A DNA stretch of 64,000 bases from Tillandsia leiboldiana. Taxonomy: Eukaryota > Streptophyta > Magnoliopsida > Poales > Bromeliaceae. Under the pieces are notes generated by a model that did not search any database, was not told where the DNA came from, and saw only the letters and a program-made list of their open reading frames with translations. Where the stretch lies: assembly GCA_029204045.2 (NCBI GenBank), contig CM055076.1:17657902-17721901 (forward strand), given 5' to 3'. This document shows, piece by piece, positions 23,350-34,917 of this stretch. A program made the translations under genes and the position numbers. Position 1 is the first letter of the stretch, and each line of letters starts with the position of its first letter.

Positions 23350-24352
23350 TGTGGGTTATGGAATAATGGATCTGAATAGGGGAAAAACCACATAGATAAA
23401 TAGGTGTAAACAATAAAATCACCAAATCGTTGCGTAAAAATAACCCAATGCGGAAAAATAAATAAGTACGCAAGATTTTACGTGGAAAACTCCGTCACTG
23501 GAGTAAAAAACCACTGGACCGATAACACGGTGAAATCCACTAAGATTAAACACGTACAAGGTGATATACCGTAACACTACGACTCAGATCATATAGATAG
23601 ACAAGGAAAACACCATCTAAGTATTCATCGATTTGATTCTTCAAAAGAAAAGAGATTGAAAAACCTCGAAACAAATCCATATATATAGAGAAAGAAAACC
23701 TAGGAATAAATCGGTATTTACCTTTTCTTATCTATACGTGGATTACCTTTTATTCCTTCTTGAATATAAGAAATTTAGGAACCTTCAGAATAATAGGAAT
23801 ACCCTAAAAAAATGATATTAGGGTCTATTTATAGGTTAGAAACCTTTTGGAAAGAGATAAGAATAAAAAACAACCTTATCTGAATTTTTCCTGCTCGGCG
23901 GTCCGGACTGGCTCAAGTCTGATCCGGACTGTCGCCTTTCGACAGAAATTTTCTAGAAAAACTGGTTCGGGGTCCGGACTCAAAGGAGGTTGATCCGGAC
24001 TGCTCATGCGATTCAGCAAACACAGAGTTCGGGGTCCGGACTCAAAAGAAGATGATCCGGACTGGAATTCCGCATGAACCAAACCCTGTTCGGGGTCCGG
24101 ACTGGATGGTCCTGATCCGGATCCTGAACACTCTAAAAGTCCAGCTTTTTATTTTTATGCAAAGAAAATTATTCCAAGTGTTTCTAAACTATAAGAATGT
24201 ATTCGGATCATCACCAAAAATTAATTTAAACTTACCTGATCCTTTTGAATCCATTCTTCTTGAGATTGATGTATGTGATCTACAATTCTTCAACTTCAAT
24301 CTTCAAGACTCAAAACACTTCACGAAATACGCCAATACAAAAATCCTTAACA
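23350..24352 (-). mobile_element. 5' LTR of SIRE-like copia element
   Basis: The plus strand begins TGTGGGTTATGG (23350) and ends CCTTAACA (24352). It is homologous along its length to the LTRs at 39159-40363 and 60067-61441. It contains the ACTCCGTCACTGGAG leader region, a TATA box (minus strand CCTATAAATAGACC, 23823-23836) and a run of TCCGGAC-containing repeats of about 60-70 bp (23890-24125). The candidate right TSD is AAAGT. Confidence 0.88.
23823..23836 (-). promoter_or_regulatory. TATA box of copia LTR
   Basis: CCTATAAATAGACC on the minus strand is kept in the sister LTRs (39665-39678; near 60816). Confidence 0.65.

Positions 24353-25347
<995 letters not shown>

Positions 25348-25433
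<86 letters not shown>
25348..25433. repeat. (AT)n array 2
   Basis: About 43 AT units, 290 bp from the first array. Confidence 0.97.
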
Positions 25434-25436
<3 letters not shown>

Positions 25437-26392
25437 GGTTAGGATGGGATGCTTTTATAAAATGAAGCCCTCTGTGCATACAAGTCATTTTCGATGTTTG
25501 GACTTCTGAATCGACAATCGGCTTTATTAGACATAATCTAGATTATTTGAAGTACATTTCGTGGTAATTATGGGATTCTTTTGCTGGATTAGGAGCTTGG
25601 GGACTTTCTTAAAAGTGGTTTGAGCTTTTTCTTCTTCTTGGTGGCTCTGTGAATTCACCGGAATTGTTGCAACCGCAACAAGAACTCAACTTCAGGAATT
25701 ACAACATCAGTCTGGGAAAACAGTGAAGTAAATTAGAAATTCATCTTGTTTGGAGCAGCTTCAGGAATTACAGCATCAGTCTAGGACAACAGTGAAGTAA
25801 ATTAGAAATTCATCTTGTTTGGAGCTTTGTTTATGTGTTTTGAAGGTTCCTAGGTGTTCCTGAGGTTGAGGGAAATCTAGGAATTAAGTTTGAGCTATCA
25901 ATTTGAGGTATGTATCATTGAAATCCATTTCACCAAACCGAAGTGTTATTTGCTGGAATTTTGGGCTGAATTTGGTTGATTTTCGTTTTGGCTCGATCTG
26001 GCAGGGATCCTTGAAATTTTATTGCTCCGTTTGGTGATTTGGGACCTAAGGCACGTGCTCTTCGAATTTTGTTGCGATCCGTGATTGGATTAGCACTCTT
26101 GGTAGGTTTGATTGTGTACAACGAAACTGTACCATGCACAATATGTTTACTAAATTCCAGTATGAGCATGTATGATTTCTTGTTGATTTTTCTTGATAAA
26201 ATCATGCTAAATCTTGATGATTAGACCCTAAACTGAATCTATCTCGATTTTGGACAATTGCAATAGTTGTATGGCTATCTAGATAGGATCCACTTGATAT
26301 TACACTATCCATAAATAGAATTAAACCTAGGAGAAAACTTTTATTTCTTACTTTGTGGTTCATTTATATTCGGGGTTATGAGCACGGGTTAG
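25434..26392 (+). mobile_element. Old gypsy LTR fragment
   Basis: Around 26270-26330 the plus strand (GTATGGCTATCTAGATAGG ... ACACTATC ... AGGAGAAAAC) parallels 6890-6960 of the plus-strand LTR at 4837-8749. I read it as a diverged fragment of that family, cut at 26392 by the next LTR. No coding. Confidence 0.5.
25690..25825. repeat. 69-bp tandem duplication
   Basis: Two copies of CTTCAGGAATTACA[A/G]CATC... through CATCTTGTTTGGAGC, differing at a few bases. Confidence 0.9.
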
Positions 26393-27514
26393 TGTCATGC
26401 CTCGAGGCCCTTGCTGGAATCATATTTTGAAATAAGAGTTTGTAGAAAGCCAAATTTTTTTTCCAGCCTCACTAGGGAACGTACAAACCCGCCACAAATA
26501 TAGAGTTCTCTCTATATCTGCACGACGTACCGGCCTGGTCAACAATCACAATAATCATTCAGCCATTTTCGAGAATACATTCATTTTATTCAATCAACCT
26601 ATTCTTTTGAAAGCGTTCCCCTCCCGGAAACACCTTTGAAAAGTCTAAGATATAAAACCAAAACCATTTTAAAACCGTTTGAAAATCGTTTCTCACACAG
26701 AAACCCTTTATTTAAAAATGACTACTACGAGGGGTAGAAAATCAATCTAAAGGCCAACTCGAAAATCACCAAACCAATCTAAGCCATAATATAGTCCTAT
26801 CAAAATCCGATCAAGCGAATATATAAAGAAAACTATGTCCAACTGAACCACTACACTAAATGAGAAATATAAAGTAAATAAACCAGAGAAGTCTCTAATC
26901 TCTAGACCGCCGTGATCCTCACACTATACTCGTGCCCGCCTCGCCAACCGCATCACTTGTGGACTAGGGAACATGAGAAACAAATCAAAGGTCCCGAGTG
27001 GGTACAACCCACCACGAGGACAAGCCATACTCATTGGGAGAAAAAAAAATAGTGGAGATATAAGGTAATGTAAGAAAGAGCGATAATGTAAACCAATAGT
27101 AGTCAAGAAAAGAAATATGTCACTATTGTAATACCATAATATCACCTGTCCACTATATGCCATGCCAATGCCAAACCCAATATGTGCCTGTGGATATACC
27201 ACAACCTGCCATCGGCCTATCAAACTCTGGTACTGCCTGTCACATCCTCGCACGACCTGACCCATGCGCCATAAAGACGACCCATCCGGATAAGTGCACC
27301 CCTCGTCAATGGCCAAACCGACTAGGTGACCATAAATACACTCAAGTGCTGTGACTAATAAAGCCTTCGGCATGAAACCAACAATCTCGGCTGAAGCCGA
27401 ACCGTGATGCCATATTGTGACACCCCCAAAATTTGGATTAGTCTTATATATAAATGATATAATAGGACTAAATCTCTTAACCCGGCTATAGCATTTTGGA
27501 TGGTAGCTAGGCCC

Positions 27515-27580
27515 AAGAGGTTAAGAGGGTTGAGTGTGCTAGAGCTAGAGTAGTTCTAGGATGGGTGACCCCCTGGGAAG
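27515..27580 (+). other. 5S rRNA-derived segment in TRIM LTR 1
   Basis: AGAGTAGTTCTAGGATGGG followed by TGACCCCCTGGGAAG closely matches the 3' part of plant 5S rRNA, including the box C promoter region (AGTAGTACTAGGATGGGTGACC in 5S genes). The upstream GAGGTTAAGAGGG...GTGCT is a looser match to box A. It may act as a Pol III promoter remnant. Confidence 0.85.
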
Positions 27581-27595
27581 TTGGGGCGTCACAGT

Positions 27596-27608
27596 TGGTA
27601 TCAGAGCC
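27596..27608 (+). other. PBS of the TRIM
   Basis: TGGTATCAGAGCC lies two bases after the LTR end and is complementary to initiator tRNA-Met. Confidence 0.9.
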
Positions 27609-27914
27609 ATTAACCAGCCGAAAATATAAGATGAGTCTCGGCTGAGCCAGGGTTATATACTCGGTAGAGCGAGGCTCCCTAGCTAATGACCGTTGTGGGT
27701 GGAGTGCAGCTCCCCACAAGGTCGACTAAGGCTAGGGAGACGAGTCTCACATTGCTTGGTGCTTGTGAGTGTTTTTGAGCCTGACGAGGATGTCAGGGTT
27801 TAAAGGGGGAAAGAATGTGACACTCTCGGAATTTGGATTAGTTCTATACATAAATAATATAATAGGACTAAATCTCTTAGCCCGGCTATAGCATTTTGGG
27901 TGGTAGCTAGGCCC

Positions 27915-27980
27915 AAGAGGTTAAGAGGGTTGAGAGTGCTAGAGCTAGAGTAGTTCTAGGATGGGTGACCCCCTGGAAAG
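27915..27980 (+). other. 5S rRNA-derived segment in TRIM LTR 2
   Basis: The same segment as in LTR 1 with one base missing in CCCTGGAAAG. AGTTCTAGGATGGGTGACC is identical in both. Confidence 0.85.
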
Positions 27981-29403
27981 TTGGGGCGTCACACATATGC
28001 CCAACCCCTCGGACCAAAAATTCCAAATATGCTCAAATAATTAATAACCACCATATATGTCAAAACCAGCATGTTTATATGCGAGGCAATAATGAAGATA
28101 GAGAGAAGATAAAATTGACATATGAGAGAAAATGAGATGATACACGCTCACCAACTACCAACATGGAGCACCCACCTCAAACGATCAAACCTCAGGTAGC
28201 TGACCTCCTTCTTGATCGCGCTCCCTGTCCAAGTTCGACCTACAACAAGTCCAATCCGCTAATTACCTTTGCCTGTGATTCAACCATGATAACCTTTGTG
28301 AAAATATCAGAGTTACGGATCTCAACAAGAATCACCGTAGAACTACCGACTATCCGCACCGACTCGCCGGAATGTCACCCCAACCCACGGGACACCCCGA
28401 ACAAATTCAACACCCAATATACCTCACTCGTTGTCCCGAATATAAAATTTAAAGACGTTGGGATAGTCGCATAAACAGTGCGCCGAAACAAAAAATCGAG
28501 ACTCTGAAACTTTGCTGATTTGGTTCTCGAGATGCCCAATTGGTCTTGAAACCAACTAATGACTTTATTGTTGTAATTTAAGGCATACTACCACCTAAAA
28601 CTCCAGCAATTAAAGCCACTCTACCTCTGCAAACAACAGCAACCCACGTAACTCAAAGTCGTGCACCGAAATGCCTGATTTCCATGTTTCCGGATCCGAT
28701 TTTGCTTGAAACCATTCCGAAACTCTTCCAAAACCCACCAACTTTCCCATTCCATCCCAGAACACTCGCCTTTGGGTATTGGGGCAGACACACACTAATA
28801 AATGTGCATCAAAGCCAAAAGACCCAAAAATAGATCTTCGGATCTCCGAAAATCCCCTGTTTAATCTCCGAAGGCCACCGGATTTCGACCATTGTCACCA
28901 AACCCACGGAATGTCCTCAATCATAGCCAACAAGACTTTAGGATAGCCTCTGATCGAACAAAATCAAAACCATAAAGTTTAAACCAAAAACATGACTTTT
29001 CGATCATAGATTTTACCGGAAATTGTATCAAAAATTATTTTTCATTCCGTAAAGTGCTCGGATCCCGGACAACTAGTCTGTTGACCCCAACGATGGTGAC
29101 ACACCATGTAGGACCTCACCCAAGTCCCAAAACACCAACCAAACCCCAAAACATACCAATTTTAAAATGACAAAACTAGAAGTTAAGGATCTTACCGACG
29201 ATTCGGAGTTTTTGAACCCAACCAATTACGCACGCTCAACGATCATGATTGCAGTACACTGAACTTTAGCAAATTACGGAGTTCTAGTGTGTGGAGGGGT
29301 GTAGGATACCCTTCGGATGTTTTGGTAAGCTTCTGAAAGGTTCTAGAAGGTTACCGAAAAGTTTGGGCTCGAATCGAAAATTTTTATAAAAATCTAAAAA
29401 TTT

Positions 29404-29496
29404 GAAGTTTTGGCTTCATGGACTAGACCGATGAACATCACTGAGATTAGGAGCTTTATCGGTCTAGCCGGCTACTATTGGTGTTTTGTTGAGGGA
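29404..29496 (+). pseudogene. pol: Chromovirus pol fragment (RT/RNase H junction)
   Basis: It encodes TRPMNITEIRSFIGLAGYY, the conserved motif at the end of RT and start of RNase H in gypsy elements. The frame breaks at the solo LTR and continues at 32388 with GFARLSIPLTRL. Removing the LTR and one AGGGA copy restores the frame. Confidence 0.88.
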
Positions 29497-30349
29497 TGTA
29501 GAGTCCTGGTGTACTATCCTAACCTTTCGGGTGCCGTAGATAACCCTTGCCGTTTAATGTTAGTTGTAGGTGCCCTTTTTATCGACTTTTAGTGGGTTGT
29601 GTTTTGGTGCACGTTATTATTTTTCGGTGATAGAGCTCGAAAAATGATGAACGGCGGTGCGATCGGATCTGAAATCGGACCTACGGATCTCCCGGAATAG
29701 GGGTTTGAAGCTCTCGGTGACTGTAAAGTGCACCGAGATTCGTGCACTGTAAATTGCACGATTTTCGAGGAATCCGAGTTAAATCTGGGCCTAGGGTTGG
29801 GGTATTTTTTTTATTTATATAGACCTTTTAGCAGTAGCCTTTCTTTTTTTCTTTGCTGTCGAGAACGGTAACGGCGAGAAAGGATTTTCGAAATTTGAAA
29901 ATCCGAATTAGGGGATCGAACGATCGAGAAAGGAGAAGGGAAGAACGGGGGAAACCCATCCCTCGTGGAGCTTTCCGTTGGAGACGAGAGGGACGATCCA
30001 CCTTCCCCTTCCTCGCAGGATCACGGTAAGCGTTATTTCCCTTTATGCAATTTCTGTGGGGTCGAGGTTTGGGTGGTGGTTGTTCGGGTGTAGCACGCGT
30101 CGCGGGTTGGGATAACGGGAAGCCGCCGCCGCCGTTGTCAAACGGGAGGCCGCCGCCGCCGTTATCGTGCCCACGGGGTCGTCGCCGCAGTCGCCGTGTT
30201 CGCGTGGTCATCACCGGAGCCGCGGGACGAAACCGGAGAAAAACTATTCATCCCGTACGGCTCCTCACCCGCGCGGTCCACCGAAGTGGCGTGCGCCCGG
30301 CGCACGTCCCACAGCCCGAAGGCGCGGAACCGGGCGCACGGTCGCGTGC

Positions 30350-30600
30350 GCCAGCCCGGCCCGCGCATCGCAGTGCACGCCTCCAGCGTGCACCCGGTGC
30401 GCGTCGCCGCGGCCTGTAGGGGTGAGCCCGGTGCGCGCCCTGCGCGTGCACCGGCCCGGCCCGCTTACCGCGGTGCACGCCTCTAGCGTGCACCCGGTGC
30501 GTGCCGCAGCGCCCGTGGGGGTGAGCCCGGTGCACGCCCTGCGCGTGCACCGGCCCGGCCCAAGCTGCCTGGTGCACGCGCCCGGGTGAGCCCGGTCCGC
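30350..30600. repeat. ~105-bp GC-rich tandem repeat
   Basis: Two to two and a half copies carry GGTGAGCCCGGTGC[G/A]CGCC and GCGCGTGCACCGGCCCGGCC, rich in the palindrome GTGCAC. Confidence 0.75.
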
Positions 30601-31917
30601 GCCGCTCATCCTCTGCACTGTGGACCCGGTCCACGCCTCTGCCCGTGCACCAGCCCCCAGCCCGGAAGTCCGGTAACTCCGTTTTGGCCCGTTTTTGGCC
30701 CGTTTCGCCTCGTTTTTGAACGTTTTCGACCACGACGATGCTTTTAACAATACTTCTTAAGGGTAGTTTCTTTCGGGTCAAAGTTGGGAGCCACGGGTTT
30801 CACAGGGGATAGTGTTAGCTTATTAATGTTTACCTTGGGGGACTTTCTAGGTCCGCGTGCCGAGCGAGTGGGGTGCAGCGAGTCAACTTCTAGCGTACCG
30901 ACCAAACGCTGCCCAGGTGGGTGTTCCTTCAAATCCTAACATTCATGAGATATAGTAAAGTTCCGCGTATGCATGAATATATTAATCTTGACCTTATGAT
31001 CTCATCTAACCCCTGTTCTTCATAAGCATGTTTACTGTTCATAGCTATGGGTGCTCTCCTTTGTTACTGTGGGAGTGTGTAGAAAGTTCTACTCTTTTAA
31101 CATGGATATTGCAACATACTTGTCATAATCGCATCTAACCCCTGTTCCATATTAGCATGTTTACTTTTATACCTCTAATAACTGTGTTAATCTTTGGTGA
31201 TCTCTATGGTTCATTATTGTTGGTTTTATGTCGTGTACTTGGTTACGATGCTCGAGGCTGCAGCACGTGCACCCGCGGTTTGGCCACCGCAAAGGGTGTG
31301 CTTTTCCGGAAAAGTGGTCTATGACCCGTGTAAACCCACGAGGGGACGTAGTGGGGGCCCCTGCAGGTGGGGGTTTGAGGCGCCGAGGTGCGAGCGGTGC
31401 GACCCGTCGGGGTAGGTGCCCGACGTGGTTTACCGAGGTAGGTGCTCGGTGGGGTGCCGTGGCAGGTGCCCGGTTCGGGGTTACGCAGGTGTTCGTGGTT
31501 TACTTTCCCTCTTGGGAGGGTGGACAGGTTTTGCAGGTGTTCGTGCTTTATTTTTCCCTCTCGGGAGGGTGGTTGCTCCGGATAGTCTTACGGTTGGCTT
31601 TACTGCTTTTTCCTGCTTTATTGTTAGCATTATCGTGTCGTTGACTTCCCACTCCGTGATAGGTTCCTTCAGGGGTGAGGGCTAGGCGACGGTGAGGCCG
31701 GGTCAGGAGCTTTCGGGTCCATTGAGACCTCAGACTGTATTTTCTCCTTCCTTTCGCATTTCATTTACTACTTGTAGACTATTGTGTGGTTCTCGATACC
31801 CTCGTGGGGTCGGTGTGGATGTCGGAACTTTGCCCTTTGGATATGTGGATGTTTGAGTTCTTATCTCCGTTCGGCCGTTTTTCAAAAAGAAATAAAGAAA
31901 AAGAAAAGAAAAAGAAT

Positions 31918-32118
31918 TGCGAAAACCGTTTTCAAAACTTGGGTGTCGTGTGGGCACCGTTTTCAAAACCCTGTGGATTTATGGATTTTAGAAAACGGAT
32001 TTCAAAACTTGAGTGTCGTGTGGGCACTGTTTTAAAAACTCTGTGGATTTATGGTTTTCGAACTGGTTTAGAAATCTGGGTGCCGGGTGGGCACCGCTTT
32101 GAAAATCGTGGATTTATC
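31918..32118. repeat. ~70-bp tandem repeat, three copies
   Basis: Each unit carries GTGTCGTGTGGGCAC, TTTTCAAAA and GTGGATTTATGG with small differences. Confidence 0.8.
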
Positions 32119-32387
32119 CTTTCAAATTGGTCGGCCTACAGAATAGTTCAGTTGTATAAATGTTGAGAACTGTTGTGATTGAATAAACTACTATGGTTGC
32201 ATGTTGTATTAGCCGCGACGCCGTGCATATACAGAGGAAACTCTGTCCGTTTGCAGGGTGATTCTGTGTATGCGACGGGTCTGGGCACGCACCGGGGAAG
32301 AAGGAATTTTTCAAAAAAAAATTGATACGTAAAACAAATCCTTTTTCGTTGATTGTTTCCGCTGATTGAAACCCCCAGGGTGTGACA

Positions 32388-33918
32388 AGGGATTTGCAAG
32401 GTTATCTATTCCCCTCACGCGACTCATGCATAAGGGTACCAAGTTTATTTGGAATGATGCGAGAGAGGCTTCATGGAATTGAAGGAATGGTTGACAACCG
32501 CCCCGATCTTAGCTTTGCCTACTACCAGAGCGGGATATGCAATCTTTAGTGATGCTTCTTTGAGTGGGCTAGGTTGTGTTTTGATGCAAAACGAGAAGGT
32601 TATTACTTATGCATCTCGTTAACTAAAGGATTATGAGAAAAACTATCCCACTCATGATTTGTAATTGGTCGCCGTGGTTTTCGCTTTGAAGCTTTAGCGA
32701 CATTACTTGTACGGTGAGCATTGTGAGGTTTATACTGATTATAAGAGTCTTAAATACCTCTTTACTCAGAAGGAGTTGAATCTTAGGCAGCGAAGATGGT
32801 TGGAGCTGCTTAAGGATTATGATTTGACCATTCTCTACCACCTAGATAAAGAGAATGTAGTGGCAGATGCCCTAAGTCGCAAATCAGTAGAGAATTTAGC
32901 GATGATGATCACTTCCCAACCGCGGCTACTTGAGGATATGAGACTGTTGAAGTTGGAGGTTATAACACCCGAGACACCCATGAGATTGATGGGATTGGTG
33001 TTGCAACCGACTCTTGTGGAATAGATCAAAATGAAACAAGTTCTAGATCCCAGTTTGGAAAAGATTCGAGTTACTCTTGTGGATGGCCGAGCCGGTGAGT
33101 TTCATGTGGATGACCAAGGCATACTTCATTTTCGAAGTTGACTTTGTGTACGGGGGGATTTGGAGATCAAAGAAGAGATTTTAAAGGAAGCACACCGAGC
33201 ACCTTATTCTCTTCACCCGGGTGGCACCAAAATGTATAAGGACTTGAGGTTGCTATATTGGTGGCCCGGCATGAAGAAGGATATTGGAAAGTTTGTGGCT
33301 CAATGCTTGACATGCCAACAAGTGAAGGCCGAGCATCGACTTCCAGCGGGCAAGTTGCAGAGTTTACCCATTCCCGTGTGGAAGTGGGAGAGGATCACCA
33401 TGAATTTTGTTGTTGGATTGCCTCGCTCACAGGCCGGGCATGATGCTATTTGGGTGATCGTGGATAGGTTGACCAAATTTGCTCATTTTATCCCTATCCA
33501 TACTACTTGGTCGAGAGAGAAGCTCGCACAGAAGTATCTTGATGAGATTGGGCGACTGCACGAAGTTCCTGTCTCCATAGTTTCTGATCGAGATCCGAGG
33601 TTCGCATCTCATTTTTGGAGGAGCCTTCATGAGGCTCTGGGTAACCAGTTAGACTTTAGTACAGCTTTTCACTCGCAGAGTGATGGGCAGTCTGAGCGCA
33701 CCATACAAATCTTGGAAGACATGCTTACAACATATGTTTTGGATTATCAGAGTGGTTGTCATCAATATCTATCGATGGCCGAGTTCGCTTATAATAATAG
33801 TTATCAAGCGAGTATCAAGATGGCGCCATTCGAGGCTCTTTATGGAAGAAAGTGTCGATCACCAATTCATTGGAGCAAGGTGGGAGAAAGATTGATTTTG
33901 GGCTCTGATGTTCTTTAA
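32388..33918 (+). pseudogene. pol: Chromovirus RNase H and integrase, decayed
   Basis: RNase H motifs: [41 protein letters not shown]. The integrase has the HHCC finger (EAHRAPYSLHPG, CLTCQQVK) and a core in which the first catalytic Asp is replaced (ITMNFVVGLP where MDF is usual). The second Asp (VSDRDPRF) and Glu (SDGQSERTIQ) remain. In-frame stops occur near 32622, 32663, 32697, 33022 and 33139. Several fit C-to-T or G-to-A changes of CAA, CAG, CGA or TGG codons. It stops at 33916-33918 (TAA), which is also the TSD of the next insertion. Confidence 0.9.
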
Positions 33919-34917
33919 GGCTGCGTTTTGTTCGGATATAAGCTTAAACTGGTTATTCCTGGGATAGGTATAACTTCAGGTACAAGCAGGAAATTAAAAT
34001 AATCTTGTGTTTGGTTGAAAATAAGAGTTGTACCGGGGATAAGAAAAATTGTCTTTGGTAAGTTAAAGAGGAATAAGAAGAATAGAGAGGACTAAAATTT
34101 TAATTTAAGATAAAAATTTTACTGATATGATTTTAAATATTTAATTTAAAATATTTATTAAAAAATTTATTAAAATTTATATTTTACTTATATATAAAAA
34201 AAATTATTAAAAAAATTTTGGTTTTTTAAAATTTATAATTTTTTTTAAAATTCAAAATTTTGTATATAAAAATAGGTATAAATTTATAAATTTAAAATTT
34301 TTAAAAATTTGGTGAATTATTTATTAAAAATTAAAATTAAAAATTTAAAAATTTGTATAAATTGTAAAAATAATAAAATTTAAATTTTTATAAATTGATA
34401 AATTTATTAAGAATTAAAGTTAAAAATTTTAAAAGCTATAAAATTTAAAATTTAAAAATTTATAAATGTTAAAAATTTTAATTTTAATTATCTCAAAAAA
34501 TTACAAAAGTAGAAGCAAAAATTTTAATTTTAAAATTAGTATAAATTTTTAAAAATGTATAAAAAAATTTGCATAAATTTAAAAATTTTAAAATTAATTA
34601 ATTTTTAAAAAATATAAAAAAATTATATTTTTAGATTTATTAAAAAAATAAGTTAAAAATTTTAAAATTTATAAAATTTAAAAAATAAATTTTAAATTTT
34701 ATAAATTTAAATATCTTATAATTTAAATTTTTTAAATTTTTTTTAAAAAAGGAAAAAAAAAAGAAACAGCAGGTGGAACAACTCCAAGCTGTTCCCACCC
34801 CAAGCGGTAACCCGCTTGGGGTGGGAACAGCTTGTTCCCACCCCCAAAAAAAGTGTTTGGGTATAACTAGGGGGATAAGGAGTAATCCCCCCCTAGTTCC
34901 ACTTCCCAAACACTGCC
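33919..34917. mobile_element. PIF/Harbinger (Tourist-like) non-autonomous element, TSD TAA
   Basis: Ends are imperfect terminal inverted repeats: GGCTGCGTTTTGTTCGG at the left, and CCCAAACACTGCC at the right, which reads GGCAGTGTTTGGG on the other strand. TAA lies on both sides (33916-33918, 34918-34920). The interior is about 1 kb, extremely AT-rich and non-coding, with second-level inverted motifs near the ends (GGGGATAAG / GGGGGATAAGG). It interrupts the chromovirus pol, whose frame resumes beyond it. Confidence 0.82.
34785..34834. repeat. Perfect 23-bp hairpin with TAAC loop
   Basis: The left arm (34785-34807) begins CAAGCTGTTCCCACCCC. The right arm (34812-34834) is its exact reverse complement, and the loop is four bases. 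A partial third copy (CTTGTTCCCACCCC) follows directly. In an AT-rich element this GC-rich cruciform stands out. Confidence 0.95.

Larger units (their letters stand above)
8750..24352 (-). mobile_element. SIRE/Maximus-like Ty1/copia element, nested and incomplete
   Basis: Read on the minus strand: 5' LTR (24352-23350), PBS, gag, pol, a polypurine-like site (17875-17888), extra-ORF leader, candidate intron and extra ORF. It is interrupted by solo LTRs at 14803-17602 and 9111-13125 and cut at 8749 by a third LTR. Its 3' end and 3' LTR are not in the window. The lineage is inferred from the extra ORF after pol, a gag with a coiled-coil C-terminus and two zinc knuckles, and the integrase-before-RT order of copia. 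Confidence 0.82.
27416..27993 (+). mobile_element. Complete Cassandra-type TRIM, 578 bp, TSD CATAT
   Basis: Two direct LTRs of 178 bp (27416-27593 and 27816-27993) start TGTGACAC and end GGGGCGTCACA. A PBS follows the first LTR at once, and a polypurine tract TTTAAAGGGGGAAAGAA precedes the second. CATAT flanks both sides (27411-27415, 27994-27998). The internal part is 222 bp with no coding. Each LTR contains the 3' half of a 5S rRNA gene, the hallmark of Cassandra elements. The LTRs differ at roughly a dozen positions, so the insertion is not recent. It must move with enzymes supplied by other elements. Confidence 0.93.
26393..29249 (-). mobile_element. Gypsy-type LTR, interrupted by TRIM and chromovirus
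   Basis: The plus strand begins TGTCATGCCTCGAGGCCC (26393), like the start of the LTR at 42816. It includes a CACCCACCTC site near 28170 and a donor-like site near 29190 (minus strand GTCGGTAAGATC). Other sequence is non-coding. It carries the TRIM at 27416-27993 and ends at 29249, where the chromovirus LTR begins. The candidate left TSD GTTAG (26388-26392) was not found elsewhere. Confidence 0.6.
29497..32387 (+). mobile_element. Solo LTR, 2891 bp, TSD AGGGA
   Basis: It starts TGTAGAGTCC (29497) and ends CAGGGTGTGACA (32387). AGGGA lies at 29492-29496 and 32388-32392. It includes a TATA-like TTTATATAG near 29815, a donor-like ACGGTAAGCG near 30018, a GC-rich block (30080-30680) with many GTGCAC palindromes in ~105-bp repeats, and three ~70-bp repeats at 31918-32118. 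No coding. Insertion into the chromovirus pol is unambiguous because excision rejoins the reading frame. Confidence 0.93.

Noticed and set aside
26985..27050. A sixth copy of the conserved LTR hairpin block
   Set aside because: GAGTGGGTACAACCCACC is present but the expected two-stem layout is not, so it was not counted.
30045..30781. Arg/Pro/His-rich frames on both strands
   Set aside because: Artefacts of the GC-rich GTGCAC repeats in the solo LTR at 29497-32387.
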